NCBI RefSeq assembly: GCF_000003815.2
Contig: NC_049988.1
Span: 3,901,765 to 3,965,764 of the forward strand
Direction: 5' to 3'
DNA: 64,000 nucleotides
Source: Branchiostoma floridae
Taxonomy: Eukaryota > Chordata > Leptocardii > Amphioxiformes > Branchiostomatidae
Notes under the pieces: model-generated
Seen by the model: the letters and a program-made list of their open reading frames with translations, nothing else
What the model was told of the DNA's origin: nothing
The model's database searches: none
Shown here: piece by piece, positions 35,601 through 45,107 of the stretch
Position numbering within the stretch: position 1 is the stretch's first letter
Layout: every line of letters starts with the position of its first letter
Position numbers and translations under genes: made by a program

Positions 35601-37902
35601 CCTGTTATAATTACATAGTATTACGTTACTTTAATCTCTGTAATACATCTATTGTACTTTATATTTGACCATACAAAAGTTACTCTACTTTTTGTCGTGT
35701 CAATAAAGCTTACATTATATTACCTTGGTCACAGGATCTTCCTGCCCACCCCTCATCGCACTCGCACACGTTGGTATCCACGCACATTCCATGGATGCAT
35801 GGGAAGTAGCAGTTACCTGTGGAATTGAACTTGGCATTCAAAATACCTTCTGGACAAAAAGAATATTAATCCTATAGGTTAACTAATGCCCCTGTCACAT
35901 TTCCATTGGGTCCTGAAGCAGATGGTCCGTGTTTTGCTACAGTCAAATTTCTAAACCGATTCCTCACCAAGTAGTTTATCGGTTACTTCTTAATACACTT
36001 TTAAGTACTCGTAGGACTCCCATCGACTGCCGGACTATTTCTAGGGTCGAACAGCTAATTCTAATTTGCTCTTTGTAAAATAAACCAGGTCACGGCGGGG
36101 ACCTGTCGATGTTTTCAAGATTAGGTCACGGATTGGATCCATTTTTTACCGGGATTTTTGTTGATTTGAAGCTACGGTCCTATTTCGAAAAAGAACCCCA
36201 CCGGGTAGTTAACGGACTGTTGTTCTACACTTTCCGGCTTGAGGCCTATGTGGCCACGTGGGGCACCTTGCGGCAAGCGGGATATATTGGAGCACGGCCG
36301 GGCCCCTGGATTTCTTTTAACTTGCCGTTAAAATACAAATAGCTACCGATTTGTGGCTTTAGAACCCAGTCGGTGATATACCCCATACGGGGAAGTAGAA
36401 TCAAGTCTGAATTGAATCGTGAACAAGCTCGAGCTCAAAATGAAATGTAGCCTGCTGATCACTGGGAGTCCCATGGGGCACCGCAGTCGATACACTGCCC
36501 GTAAACTACTAGTATATAAAATTTAGTATCTGGTAGATCCCCTGTTTAGACCAAGGCATGACGGTGATCTAGCAATCGTTATGAAGTAAATTGATAAATA
36601 TTCTTTTCTGTACCTTGGCAGGTGTCCCCGATCTGGTTCCATCCCGGACAGCACTCGTAGTGAGTGAAATATGCATTTCGATAGACGGTCACGATACCAC
36701 GGGGGTGCCTGTGATAGGAACGGATTTTGAACGTATACTTGGTTAGTTTCAGATGCCTCTTGCATAGCCTGATTAAATTTCGCTTATAGTAGGCCCGCCC
36801 AGCATCCACTGCTAGTTAAAGCGCTGGACAGCAGAGATTCTGTTACACAGACTACCCCTTGCATGTTTTTCATCATTTTTGCTATATAATATTTTCTGCG
36901 ATATTGGCATATAGTTAATAGGTCATATGTTCCCTGGTAATGGGAACATATCTTGCAATCTCATAAAGCATACATAAGTCTTCTATCACTATTACCCTCA
37001 AATAGCATACTGTATTAAACCTCACCTAGTCCTTGCTCCGAACACCTCCGTGAGGTAGTCCAGAAAGCCCGGGAACTCTCGACGTCTCCTGTTCTCCACC
37101 TGGTACGACACCTCGCGAGTTGCGGTAGAATTGCAGACACTGCCTGGAGGGCTTGAGTGACAGATGACCAATTAACTATTAACCAAATCAATAAACTTCA
37201 ATATAGAGATGTCAACAGTCACAAGACTAGGACAAATAAAGTCACGTCAATCACATAAACCCTTCACCACCTGTTTAACAGCAAAAAAACAACGCCGTAG
37301 GGAGCAAATACAGCACCTTACACTCCACCAACCCCATGCAATAGTGGACCTCTTCTCACTGCGCTTGCGTCAAGCTTGCGTCACCGCGGGGTTCGAAAGA
37401 TACTTAACGAATTCCAGAGATAAAGAACGAATTTTCTTACTTTTTGTGTATTTTGTTGTCTTCTATGTCATATTTTTTACGTATAACGCAATGTCTAAAT
37501 TATAAAAAATCGGAGAAGATAACAAAAAGCTGGATGAAGTCTAACCTGAACATGCATTAGACTTTGTAGTTGCATATAGTAAGATAACTCGTTCTTACTA
37601 CACTAGTACTGGTACTGGTACTTAGATTATTTAGAACTACTTAGAACTTTATCATCCCGGCCTGTACTTGGCATGTGAGAGCATAAACGTACAATAACGG
37701 TCTTCTTAATTTTTATTATTTATATTGTCCCGATATTACATAATGGGCCTTTAAATCTGTCGTACGAATATTTGACGGGATCGTGTCAAGAAAGGCCGGG
37801 TACTGACCAACAAAAGTACACTACATACCCGCGAAGGTTACCAACAGCAAGATCCGCAAAAAACAAGACGAGGACAGCACAGCAGAAGCGTACAGCCGCC
37901 AT
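15929..37902 (-). CDS. Gene 2: MUC4/mesh-like type I membrane protein (EMI-EGF-NIDO-AMOP-VWD-EGF-SEA-like-TM), 31 coding exons
   Basis: The 31 predicted coding exons (positions in the entries below) sum to 4842 nt, an exact multiple of three, and every junction agrees in phase; nearly all donors and acceptors are strong. The 1613-residue product has a signal peptide, EMI (about 26-94), EGF-like repeats (95-252), NIDO (about 253-480), AMOP (about 521-690), VWD (from 717), six more EGF-like modules (about 1060-1380), a SEA-like region, one transmembrane helix (about 1545-1570) and a 44-residue cytoplasmic tail. NIDO-AMOP-VWD is the core of vertebrate MUC4 and insect mesh, cell-surface proteins of epithelia; a role in epithelial adhesion or apical matrix is inference. 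The EMI module is an addition to that core. Confidence 0.85.
16888..17037 (-). repeat. tRNA-derived SINE, copy in gene 2 intron
   Basis: On the minus strand the head reads TAGCGTGACGGTCATGGCA (A-box-like) and GGGATTGAGCCCC (B-box-like), followed by the family body with CACTTTACACGAATTTCCTC. It matches the copies at 28670, 44862, 45650 and 54073. Confidence 0.6.
17707..18775. repeat. Foldback element family D, copy 1 (GCGCTCTC-rich)
   Basis: The ends CCCCCTTTCCACTTGACGGC and GCCGTCCTAGTGGAAAGGGG are inverted. Subterminal DNA is made of many short GCGCTCTC / GAGAGCGC units in both orientations. The AT-rich centre contains CGAATTTCAGAGATAAAGAA, also present at 37337-37520 and in inverse orientation at 49672-49918. 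It lies in intron 27 of gene 2. Confidence 0.75.
19115..23974 (-). CDS. Gene 2 exons 20-27: beta-rich segment and EGF-like array
   Basis: Exons are 23793-23974, 23516-23676, 23187-23392, 21149-21274, 20782-20904, 20293-20430, 19596-19721 and 19115-19240. Exon 20 ([20 protein letters not shown]) looks like an immunoglobulin/cadherin-like beta segment. Exons 21-22 form one EGF split by an intron (CPCLNGGNC then [12 protein letters not shown]) and a second one ([14 protein letters not shown]). Exons 23, 24, 26 and 27 start DRDEC, DVDEC, DEDEC and EIDEC, calcium-binding EGF modules; exon 25 is an EGF without that signature ([12 protein letters not shown]...[10 protein letters not shown]). Confidence 0.85.
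21450..23005. repeat. Dispersed element family E, long copy
   Basis: The left end (GAGGGCCCCTTCGGGTAGTT then TACACTTTCGGGTGTGACCC, GCCGGGCCCCTGGATTTTTT) matches 36165, 39577 and 53007. The right end (GTATTCTGCAGTCCACCGGG then GGAGCCCGGCCGGGGCCAC) matches 53290-53350. The copy is about 1.5 kb with no recognisable protein and fills most of intron 22 of gene 2. Near 22715-22915 it holds iterated CCCGCTAACGC units in both orientations. Confidence 0.65.
24140..26071 (-). CDS. Gene 2 exons 16-19: VWD domain and following segment
   Basis: Exons are 25777-26071, 25207-25457, 24627-24795 and 24140-24400. Exon 16 still holds AMOP-adjacent CC and WYCDRF motifs, then [20 protein letters not shown], the canonical VWD start. 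Exon 17 has [12 protein letters not shown] and VTTKK-like edges; exon 18 has [14 protein letters not shown], the VWD GLCG-type block with Val in place of the first Cys. Exon 19 has [11 protein letters not shown] and [11 protein letters not shown], as seen after VWD in MUC4/mesh-type proteins. The Cys-poor GLVG block means the disulphide pattern differs from mucin multimerisation domains. Confidence 0.85.
26264..27083 (-). CDS. Gene 2 exons 14-15: AMOP domain
   Basis: Exons are 26897-27083 and 26264-26492. The hallmark is [15 protein letters not shown], followed by the CC pair in [10 protein letters not shown] and a Gly-rich [16 protein letters not shown] occurs in MUC4, ISM/isthmins, SUSD2 and mesh. 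I chose the acceptor at 27084 because it keeps phase and leaves the plausible run [13 protein letters not shown]; alternatives slightly downstream also keep phase, so the first few residues are uncertain. Confidence 0.75.
26590..26790. repeat. MITE family I, copy 1 (CGCGGTGG / CCACCGCG)
   Basis: TTCGCGGTGGTTCGCGGTTT and AACTTAAAACCACCGCG form inverted arms; the right end is AAATGCATTTACAGTAT. The same layout recurs at 46128-46285. It lies in intron 14 of gene 2. Confidence 0.7.
27290..27372 (+). repeat. LINE-type 3' tail
   Basis: TTTGTACCCCGTACAATTGT then TGTGCAATAAAGCTATCTAT, the same ending seen at 10128-10200. It lies in the intron between exons 13 and 14 of gene 2. Confidence 0.45.
27464..27610 (+). 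repeat. Dispersed repeat F, 5' fragment
   Basis: CCTCCGAGAAACGGAGGGTTT then TATTTTGTATGTGGGCAGAT match the start and first part of family F copies and the tandem units at 55371. Confidence 0.4.
27719..32401 (-). CDS. Gene 2 exons 8-13: NIDO domain and linker
   Basis: Exons are 32271-32401, 31664-31790, 31089-31229, 30435-30526, 29112-29205 and 27719-27937. NIDO features are [25 protein letters not shown] (spanning exons 8-9), [48 protein letters not shown] and [11 protein letters not shown] at the end. The domain is shared with nidogen, MUC4, mesh and SNED1. The assembly gap (30736-30835) lies between exons 10 and 11 and does not disturb the phase. Confidence 0.85.
28670..28925 (-). repeat. 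tRNA-derived SINE, copy 2
   Basis: On the minus strand the head contains GTCTGGCGTAATCGGCAGCG, and the body contains CTTTACACGACTTTCCTCAC, CCCGTATTTGGGGAGAG and GCACGTAAAAGAACCCACCG. It is closely similar to 44862-45107. It lies in intron 12 of gene 2. Confidence 0.7.
29268..29850. mobile_element. Penelope-like element remnant with GIY-YIG motif between inverted repeats
   Basis: Frame + near 29470-29530 reads [20 protein letters not shown], the classic first half of a GIY-YIG endonuclease as carried at the C-terminus of Penelope-like retroelements; a second, frameshifted block ([20 protein letters not shown]) resembles its end. Flanks 29310-29440 and 29680-29800 are inverted copies of one sequence (CACTGTTGACGTGACGTCAC, GCAGTGGATCACAAGTTGCA). 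A related inverted-repeat sequence without the endonuclease is at 57645-57870. It lies in intron 11 of gene 2. Confidence 0.65.
29899..30187. repeat. MITE with long terminal inverted repeats
   Basis: GACAGGCTCCCGTATAATTC through CATTCTGGAAAACCTTAAT at the left is inverse to ATTAAGGTTTTCCGGAACT through GAAATTATACTGGAGCCTGTC at the right, arms of about 53 bp. The interior is AT-rich. It sits in intron 11 of gene 2, next to the Penelope-like remnant. Confidence 0.75.
30736..30835. other. Assembly gap of 100 N
   Basis: Exactly 100 N, the usual placeholder for a gap of unknown length. It lies in intron 10 of gene 2, beside a GT-rich tract and a family F copy, so a simple repeat probably caused it. 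Confidence 0.98.
30836..31030 (+). repeat. Dispersed repeat F, partial copy
   Basis: GTGTCTGTGTGTCTG then GGATCCTGATGATATTTAGT, AGGTCAAGTTCGATAATGGG and CTGCAGTGGAACTTGATG match family F. It abuts the assembly gap. Confidence 0.5.
32530..33382 (+). repeat. Dispersed repeat F, longest copy
   Basis: About 850 bp from ATCTCCAAGAAAGTGGAGAT (a short terminal hairpin), through a (TG)n tract at 32617-32663, TGTTTCCGGATT, GGGCCCCCTAG, TTTTGACATGGATATGCTAT and GTAGATTATGCAGATGTACC, to CCGAACTCTTGTT. No protein is encoded. It lies in intron 7 of gene 2. Confidence 0.7.
33795..35816 (-). CDS. Gene 2 exons 4-7: four EGF-like domains
   Basis: Exons are 35724-35816, 34852-34980, 34390-34521 and 33795-33914, all phase 1-1 as is usual for shuffled EGF modules. 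Exon 4 is a short EGF ([10 protein letters not shown]...[12 protein letters not shown]). Exons 5 to 7 start DLDEC, DTDEC and DIDEC, the calcium-binding EGF signature, with the Asn/Tyr positions expected for Asp/Asn hydroxylation and calcium. Exon 7 is less regular in its second half ([12 protein letters not shown]). Confidence 0.85.
34196..34353. repeat. Foldback hairpin next to an exon 6 donor
   Basis: Arms of about 65 bp: CTCCAGGCAGACCTCGCGGT then GGCATAAGAT, and GCCACCGCAAGATCTGCTTG then GAG in inverse order. The hairpin starts 36 bp inside intron 6 of gene 2, downstream of the donor at 34389. Confidence 0.7.
36165..36345. repeat. Family E, partial copy
   Basis: CCTATTTCGAAAAAGAACCC, CCGGGTAGTTAACGG, CTACACTTTCCGGCTTGAGG and GGCCGGGCCCCTGGATTTCT match the left part of family E. 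It lies in intron 3 of gene 2. Confidence 0.55.
36614..37902 (-). CDS. Gene 2 exons 1-3: signal peptide and EMI domain
   Basis: Exons are 37829-37902, about 37027-37140 (the outer edge may be off by one base) and 36614-36708. The ATG at 37900-37902 begins [20 protein letters not shown], a clear signal peptide, which decides the start over upstream in-frame codons. The following 69 residues carry the EMI pattern: [15 protein letters not shown] early, then a basic segment, then [15 protein letters not shown] with the paired Cys and Gly-Trp typical of the C-terminal half. EMI domains in emilins and multimerins mediate multimerisation of extracellular proteins. Confidence 0.8.
37337..37520. repeat. 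Family D, partial copy
   Basis: CACTGCGCTTGCGTCAAGCTTGCGTC followed by TTCGAAAGATACTTAACGAA and CCAGAGATAAAGAACGAAT match 49672-49918 and the centre of 17707-18775. It lies in intron 1 of gene 2. The longest quoted run is split here as CACTGCGCTTGCG and TCAAGCTTGCGTC. Confidence 0.6.
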
Positions 37903-38444
37903 CTTCGCGAGCTGACGGAAACTGCGAATATGTAATACGGAAACGCGCTTCTGATGCCTGCTCGATAGTTCAGTGATATAGATGTTGCGGCTATCAACAC
38001 CAGGAGGAAGTAAAAGTATTGAAAAAACAACTGATATCGCTGTGGACAAAGTAAACTTGTTTTTAGTGTTCGTGCCGCCGCACACTTTTGTTCAAATGTT
38101 TACTTGTCAAATAAGAGTATCAAAGTACAATACGCGTGTATCCAGATCAAGGTTCAAAATGTAGGTTTTGTGTGATCAACCAAACTTGTCGTAAGGCATG
38201 CGTTGTTTTAGTGATTAGTCAGATTTCGTTATAGGACGTTTAACGTGCAGCAAAATTTTAATATGCACTACATTACACTAGATACATACATTCTGAGTTA
38301 ATAAACTTGGTCATCTACAACATTGCATGTTTACTTTTCGAAGGACCCTAAATTCATATACATACAGACCTTCACTCGCACGTACACAAACACATATTAG
38401 TCAAAAGCACAACTTCGGAACTCTCCAAATGTTCAGATGCAAGT
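37903..38444. other. Upstream region of gene 2
   Basis: Presumed 5' UTR and promoter of gene 2 (minus strand). No TATA box or recognisable repeat was identified with confidence. Confidence 0.3.
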
Positions 38445-38692
38445 CTTGCTTTGTCTTGAGTTATCCTGTACACGAACGAGCAAATAAAAGATAGTTCTAA
38501 CGTGAACTTCCCTTGACAAAGCCGGGAAACCAAGCCAATAAGCTAGAGCTAGTTTTTGTGTTGATGATAATGATAAACAAGTAGTGTGGTTGTTGACTTG
38601 ATGCCGATAGGTGGCGCTCGTGTGTAGTCTGTTGAAGAAGTTCTCATAAATACACTGTACATATGCGCCAACTATCGGAATTGATTAACCCA
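38445..38692. repeat. Dispersed repeat G, copy 2
   Basis: CTTGAGTTATCCTGTACACG, AACCAAGCCAATAAGCTAG, GCCGATAGGTGGCGCTCGTG and GCGCCAACTATCGG match 2845-3065. Confidence 0.6.
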
Positions 38693-39576
38693 ACAGTGGT
38701 AAATCTGTCTTATTCATGTTCACCTTTCACGTAACTGTGCTAGAGAATTTGAAGGATATATAGTAAATACTAAGATTTCAATATATGACATGTATGGAAA
38801 GGGCTGATGATATTTGTTGGATGTGACAAAAACTTAAATTTTAGCCTAGCAGATCCTGTATGTATACAAACATACATTTAGTGCGACAAGTTTTGTAATT
38901 CCCCGTAGCTTTGCGGAAGAATTGACAATACAATTATCTTTCGAAAGCGGCGGTTTCAAAAGTGAAACTTTCAAACAGACAAAGTCAGCCCCAACTTACT
39001 TCCTTGCTTTGATTTTCTGAAAGCAATTTTCCATATCTATTTCTTTATGCGGAGAAGCTTTTAGGTACATTGTTTTGGGAATTTGAGTGCTTAGATAATG
39101 AAACTTGGGTTTTTGTACCATTATGGATTTTAGACGTCTACTTTTTGTTTCCCTATTCCCATCGCAAGCCGTGATAGAATTGTCTTGAGAAAAAGATATT
39201 AGGCGGTAAAGTTGTTCGTGATAAGCGGTTAGCCTAAGTAGGAGCGTCCGGTGGGTATTTTTCTTCACAAAGTCGCTCCAAGCAAAAGTCTTTGAAGTGC
39301 TGAACATCTGTTGCGCAAAGTCTTTTGCAGCTTTGCTTTGATCGTGCGGGTTCTTTTTATCTGTAACACCAGGGGAGTCGGAAATGTTTGTTATGAATTA
39401 CAGTATATAAGGGTTAGCAGTGGGAGTTTCCGCTGGCCGGATGGTATAAGGAGCGCCTCCGGCGTCATACAATATGTCAGCGTTAACCGTTTGCTTTGAA
39501 ACTAAAATCAAGTCTAATGTACGTCAAAGTAGTTCTAAAGTCCCGAAGAAATCTACAACCAGAGAAAAAAACTACA
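38693..39576. other. No gene recognised
   Basis: Intergenic sequence. Short open frames on the minus strand here show no family motif. Confidence 0.35.
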
Positions 39577-39800
39577 TGTAGGTCCCATTTGGAAAAGGGG
39601 CCCCTCCGGGTAGTATACGAGTTATTTTTTTAGCACTTTCGAGCATGACCCCTACGCAGGCCCGTGGACACCCTGCAGCTACTGTGTTATTTTCGGGTAC
39701 GGCTTGGCGCCCTGGATTTTTTAAAAGTACGATTTAAAATCAATCCGGGCCCCGGCAACTAACAGACACCGAGAGGTACCCCTGCGGTACCCATCATAAT
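39577..39800. repeat. Family E, short copy
   Basis: AGGTCCCATTTGGAAAAGGG, GGCCCCTCCGGGTAGT, GAGCATGACCCCTACGC and GGCGCCCTGGATTTTTTAAA match the left part of family E; GAGAGGTACCCCTGCGGTAC resembles its right part. Confidence 0.6.
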
Positions 39801-40684
39801 TAGCAGTTCAACCAATGATAAGAAGGTAATTAGTGGTTCCACCAATGACTAGCGGTATTATGTCCGACAAATATTTGCTACTGAAAAGGCCTCTTCTGCG
39901 GTTGGTTCTGACATAGACATGTTGAAAATGCTCACGACAACAAAAAGTAAAGTCGTTCAGGAATATGACTGCGCTTTTATAGCTGTAGCGCAAGTTCAGT
40001 AAGCATAACAGTGTGAGCACGCACTTATACCAGTTACATACCATATAAGGCTGCATCCCTAAGGGTCAATGACCGCGGATTATTGGTACTCTCACACGAC
40101 ACCGCGTAGGTCGCAGGTGATTTGTGACAGCTTCGGCTTGTTTTTAATAAAACTGATCAGGGACCGGAACCATAATCTCAAGAAGAATACCCTCCCCCCT
40201 ATCTCCTACAGGCGTTATTTCCCTATCATTACACCTTCCCCGACGGTTTTCAGCCTAATGTTGTCGTTGTTGTGCAGATAAATATACATCACAGCGTTTG
40301 CCTGCGGTCCTTAACGCCGTGGAGCCGCTAAATTGGCCCCTAGACGCGCCTTCTCGTCTGCGTTACTGAGCCCCTTTCCCGCCTTTTATCATCAATCAAC
40401 AGAGATGTGATAGCGCCTTGCCTCCCATTTTTGCCGTATCTTCCGTGTGATCCTTTCGCCTGTGTTTCTGTCAGTCAAGATGGCTTTGTACTGACTTGAT
40501 TTATCCTTTTTCTTCCCCCTACAAAGCCCGCTGACGGGAAGGATCAAGGATGTCCGGAATTTGATGGATGAATTGAATGAAAACGACACTGATAGCAGGT
40601 CACGAATACGCCATTCATACTCCCGACCCTGTCAAAAAAGTCGTACGACTGGTTAACGAGGACAAACTCGTTCTTAGGACGGTC

Positions 40685-40905
40685 GTAACGCCGGTGTACT
40701 TTTATCCGTGAGGTAGCCTTTATCCGTTGTTATAAAAAAACCAGGTTATTTAGAGATATCAAGTCGGCGGATGGTGCTTCTAAAGTGCAACATTTTCAAA
40801 ATATTTCAAAATAAAACACAGTCCTTCGATTTGGTATCCCCAAATATCCCGTATCTAAAACAACTGATATAGGTTACCCCACGAATAAAGGTGAACTAGC
40901 ATTAT
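40685..40905. repeat. Foldback MITE family A, copy 3
   Basis: Starts GTAACGCCGGTGTACTTTTA and ends ATAAAGGTGAACTAGCATTA, with the family centre AACATTTTCAAAATATTTC. Confidence 0.8.
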
Positions 40906-42826
40906 GTGTGTCATGCATAATCCAGCTGTATTCTGACTGAAAAATGTCTTAGATACTTGCCGATGATCTTAGGGCAATCGTTGAGTGTCTTACAACATTT
41001 TAGCTGACAGGAAAGACTGTAGATGTTCGTTATGTTGATGGTCGTACAAAACTCGCACGATGGACGTAAGTGTTGTCTCTTTGATCTACGTGCCTTTCTA
41101 CCCGCATGAAAAGTATTACAACTAAAAGTGCCTCATGGTGGTGTGTTATGTAAAAATTATTCTGCCTAAACTTCAGAAACTCAAAAGTTCGAATCCCACC
41201 CATTTTCTATGAATAAAATTCAAAATCTTTCATAAATGAACCTGTATATTTCCTTTATTTCTGCAGTATGATTATGTACTTCGTCTTCCATTGCTTCCAG
41301 AAAAGAAGTCAAACCCCAAATGTGTAGATTGTAGCTCTCAACAGTCCATATCATTGATAGAATAGTTACTTGTCTACATTTTTCACCATTGTTATCTATA
41401 CCAAATTACTTTATTTTATGTATGTTTACTATATTTTCTGTATGTTTCATGTTGCAATTAGCCCTCGGGCAAGAACTTGCAAATAAACTTCTATATGTAA
41501 AATATCACATGACAGACAAGGAGAAACTACAAAACAATTACACTTAAAAACATAAAGACATATCTTTATGTATTTCAGTGTAATTATTCTGTACTCCCTG
41601 TCTGACATGTGATGTTGTGCTGATGTAATTTTCTCGTATAGCACCACAGGGATAATAGCTAGCAGGAATGTCACGCTAATTTTGGATCAGGATACGATGT
41701 AAAGTCAATGCCAAGGTCGTCTCGACTTTCAGACACAAGTTATCAACTCTTGGTTACTCAGACTCAGAAGCTCTTGTACCCGTTACGACACTGTTAATTG
41801 CATATCTGTATAAAAGACCCACTGAATTTTTTTTTTAAATGCCACATGATTATTGCCAGCACAACTGTATTGTACATGTTTTACCTGTATGCATGTCATT
41901 TTTTGGTATATGAATAAAGTTTGAAAAAAAAAATAAATAAAAGACCCACCAGTACTGGTCATGGCAGTTTTCAACTAGCAGAAAGGTGTACAGTATTGGA
42001 CAGAGACACGTTGTGTATGCATCATGTACCGTTTATAGCAAAGCTTTCTGAAATGCTTCTTTGAAGATGACAATTTTACACTTCAAACGACTACGACCTC
42101 CTTATGTGACAAGTGATGTTACAACAGCAGATGAATAGAAAATAGGATGTGCATTTGTTTAGCAGGCAATATTACAGATATCTGTGTGATATGGCACGAT
42201 ATTATATCATATGATGATAGGATATATGTTTAGGATTTTAAACTACTAGTAGTAAAGAGGAATAAGACAAATGGTTGAAGAAAAATAAACACATCAATGA
42301 AATGTCATTTTCTCATGACGGACACAACGTCTTCAAAAGTAATTGACAAATCCCTTGTTTTACTTTTCAACACTCGCAAAAATGTGCAGAATAACGGTAA
42401 ACAGGTAGAACGGAAAGGAAAGTAATCATAAGTACCTTACAGAGAGAATAACATATTTCTTTTTAATCCCTCTGGGTTATTATTCACAAATTATGCACGA
42501 AAATATTTAGAATTCTTAGCATGTCCTCCTTACATAACGACTTTATGTAAGGATGACCTATAGTTACCTTAAATACGGGGCTACGATTGGTTGTTGAGCT
42601 TCGTTATATCGCCGGCTTGCCCTCTGTGACTCTTGTATGCTATACAAGATCAATGAGGCTATTTTAGGGTATATCTGGGGAAGGAAAATATTTGGCGAAA
42701 AGGAAATCCAATGCGCGGATATATATACCGATATGTAGTATCAGGTCCGAAAAATCAAGGCGTAGCAAACTTTGAATAAAAATCCTATGTAGTCAATATT
42801 TTATGATTATTATACACAAACTTCGG
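40906..42826. other. No gene recognised; one retroposed-looking A-rich tail
   Basis: AT-rich sequence. GGTATATGAATAAAGTTTG then a run of A at 41928-41942 looks like the 3' end of a LINE or processed transcript. A 48-bp inverted pair with GTGTAATTATTCTGTACTCC near 41577 and CAAAACAATTACACTT near 41530 forms a weak hairpin. No coding exon seen. Confidence 0.35.
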
Positions 42827-42834
42827 AAAGCCCC

Positions 42835-44546
42835 AAGTGAACAGAGAGGAAGTGTACCAACTCCTACTGGCCTTGCCAGAAGGAAAAGCAGCTGGACTGG
42901 ATAACATGGACAATAAGCTACTGAGAATTGCAGCAGAGCATGTTTCTACTCCCCTCTGTTACATTATTAATTTATCATTTGTAACCTCAGTCTATCCAAG
43001 TGAATGGAAGAAGGCTAAAGTGGTACCTATTCCTAAGTCCACTACAGAACCCTTCTGCGGCGCTAACAGCAGACCTATTAGCCTTCTTCCTACCACTAGT
43101 AAGATAATGGAACGTATTGTTTGCAAACAAGTGTCAGATTACTTCTCGAAGAATTCACTTATGTCTGAGAATCAGCATGCATACAGGAAGAACCATTCAA
43201 CCTGTACTGCACTGCTGCACATGGTAGATGATTGGTACCACAGTATAGATCAGGGGAAACTGGTAGGCGCCATCTTCCTCGATTTCTCTGCAGCTTTCGA
43301 CCTTGTTGATCACAACTGTCTACTTTCGAAATTAGCATGTTATGGCTTTGATGAATCTACCACCAAATGGATGGCAAGTTACCTGACGGGAAGAGAACAA
43401 TGTGTTCACATCAATGGAACAAACTCTTCCTTTAAGGAACTGCCTTGCGGTGTGCCCCAGGGGAGCTGTTTAGGGCCCCTTCTTTTTACCATTTATACTA
43501 ATGATCTACCGCTTGCCATCACTCAGGCCACAGCGGATATGTATGCTGATGACACATCAGCCTACATATGCGCTCCTTCTATTGAAACTATCTCACATAA
43601 TCTACAGACAGTGGTAAACAACATCTGTAGCTGGGTGAGAGAGAACCGGCTCTTCTTGAACACTTCAAAAACAAAATGTATTGTACTGGGGAGCAAGCCC
43701 AAAATGTCTGCTAAACCCAAACTCACACTAACTGCAAATGGTAAGGTTATCGAACAGGTCTCAGAGGTAAAACTACTTGGTTCGACAGTAGATGAGTGCC
43801 TTACCTGGAATACTCACACAAAATTAACATCTAAGAAAATGGCTAGATCACTGGGGATGATCAAAAGATGCGCATACCTTATGGATCAAACATTGTTAAA
43901 AATTGTAATAGAATGCCTTGTACTATCACACATCGATTATTGCAGCCCAGTTTGGTCATGCACAACTAAAACTAACATAAACCTTCTGCAACGAATGCAG
44001 AACAAGGCAACTCGTCTGTTTCAGTCGAAGCCACAGTGGAAACCTGTGCACACGAGACTGTTAATAAACACCATGACAACATTTAAAAGGATAACACTCA
44101 CAAACGAACCTATTTGTATCAGTAGGCAACTGCGTTCGGTCAACAACTTGCATAGTTACAGAACCCGTTTTGCTGCTAAACAATCTTTTCTGTTAGAGAA
44201 ACCTAGAACTAACGCACTGATGAAGTGTTTCATGTACAGGGCTGTCAGTGTGTGGAATAACCTTCCAATTGTCATGCAATCCACACAATCCCTGAGAGTG
44301 TTTAAGGATGGTTTGCACAAATACTTCCACCAGTAGTTACAAGCACTGTGCGACAGGATTGTCAATTTTTAAATTATGTATATTGTAAATATGTTATTGA
44401 TTTAGATGTGTTTGTGACTTGTCTAGTTGCCAACCATGTTTGTATAATGTATTGTCTCTGTGAATGAATACCAGGAAGACTAGCGGTGGACCCTAGGGTC
44501 CACCGCTAATGGTTATTCTAATAAAGTTTCAAAGTTTCAAAGTTTC
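42835..44546 (+). mobile_element. 5'-truncated CR1/jockey-like LINE with intact reverse transcriptase frame
   Basis: One open frame of about 500 codons, open to the truncation point, ends at TAG 44334-44336. RT motifs in order: SRPISLLPTTSKIMER, HSTCTALLHM, VGAIFLDFSAAFDLVDH, LPCGVPQGSCLGPLLF, and MYADDTSAYI (catalytic YADD), then SEVKLLGSTVDECLTW and YCSPVWS. The endonuclease half is missing. After a 170-bp 3' UTR the element ends with AATAAAG and three TTTCAAAG units, as CR1-like LINEs do. AAAGCCCC occurs at both borders (42827-42834 and 44547-44554), a possible short target duplication or microhomology. The intact frame implies recent insertion. Confidence 0.85.
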
Positions 44547-44861
44547 AAAGCCCCGACTACGATTATATTGGCGGCAGTATTTGTGCATTTTAACTAAAAC
44601 GACATTTTTGCTCCCTATATGTTTTCCTACTTCGATTCTTAAAGGCGGTATCTACATGGAGAGGTGGGCAATTGAGAATTACCTATTCCAATGATAACAG
44701 TATATCAGCAGATATGTGTGAACTGCATTCATTATGGAGCTCTCCGGAGTGCTGAAATTATTGTTGTAGCTATATCAGCACATCGACGTGGAAGGCATCT
44801 CTATCTATTCATACCTGGAGACCAGACTGTCAAGTTTGACCCACTCACAATGAGCAGGACC

Positions 44862-45107
44862 CCTACTCGTTTCGATAAGTGTGGTGGGTTCTTTTACGTG
44901 CTCGGGATGTGGCTCTCCCGAACATGGAACCGCTAGTTAACGCCCAATCCGAGGGATGGCCAGAGCCAAAGCTAGGTATCCATTTACACCTGAGTGAAGT
45001 GAGGAAAGTCGTGTAAAAGAACACAACATCGGGGAACATCATCAGTTTTGAACCCGGGACCTCTGGAGTTTGAGCCAAACACCTTACCGATTGCGCCACA
45101 CGATGTA
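44862..45107 (-). repeat. tRNA-derived SINE, copy 3
   Basis: On the minus strand the head reads GTGTGGCGCAATCGGTAAGG (A-box) and GGTCCCGGGTTCAAAACTG (B-box), the body CTTTCCTCACTTCACTCAGG and GAGCACGTAAAAGAACCCAC. It is the best-preserved head of this family in the window. Confidence 0.75.

Noticed and set aside
37022-37139. Acceptor two bases earlier (after CCTCCAG) for exon 2 of gene 2
   Set aside because: That frame hits a stop and loses the EMI motif; the acceptor after GGCAG gives a clean EMI domain.
40392-40589. Minus-strand frame ending RKIRQKWEARRYH
   Set aside because: Short, no known family recognised, no splice partners found.
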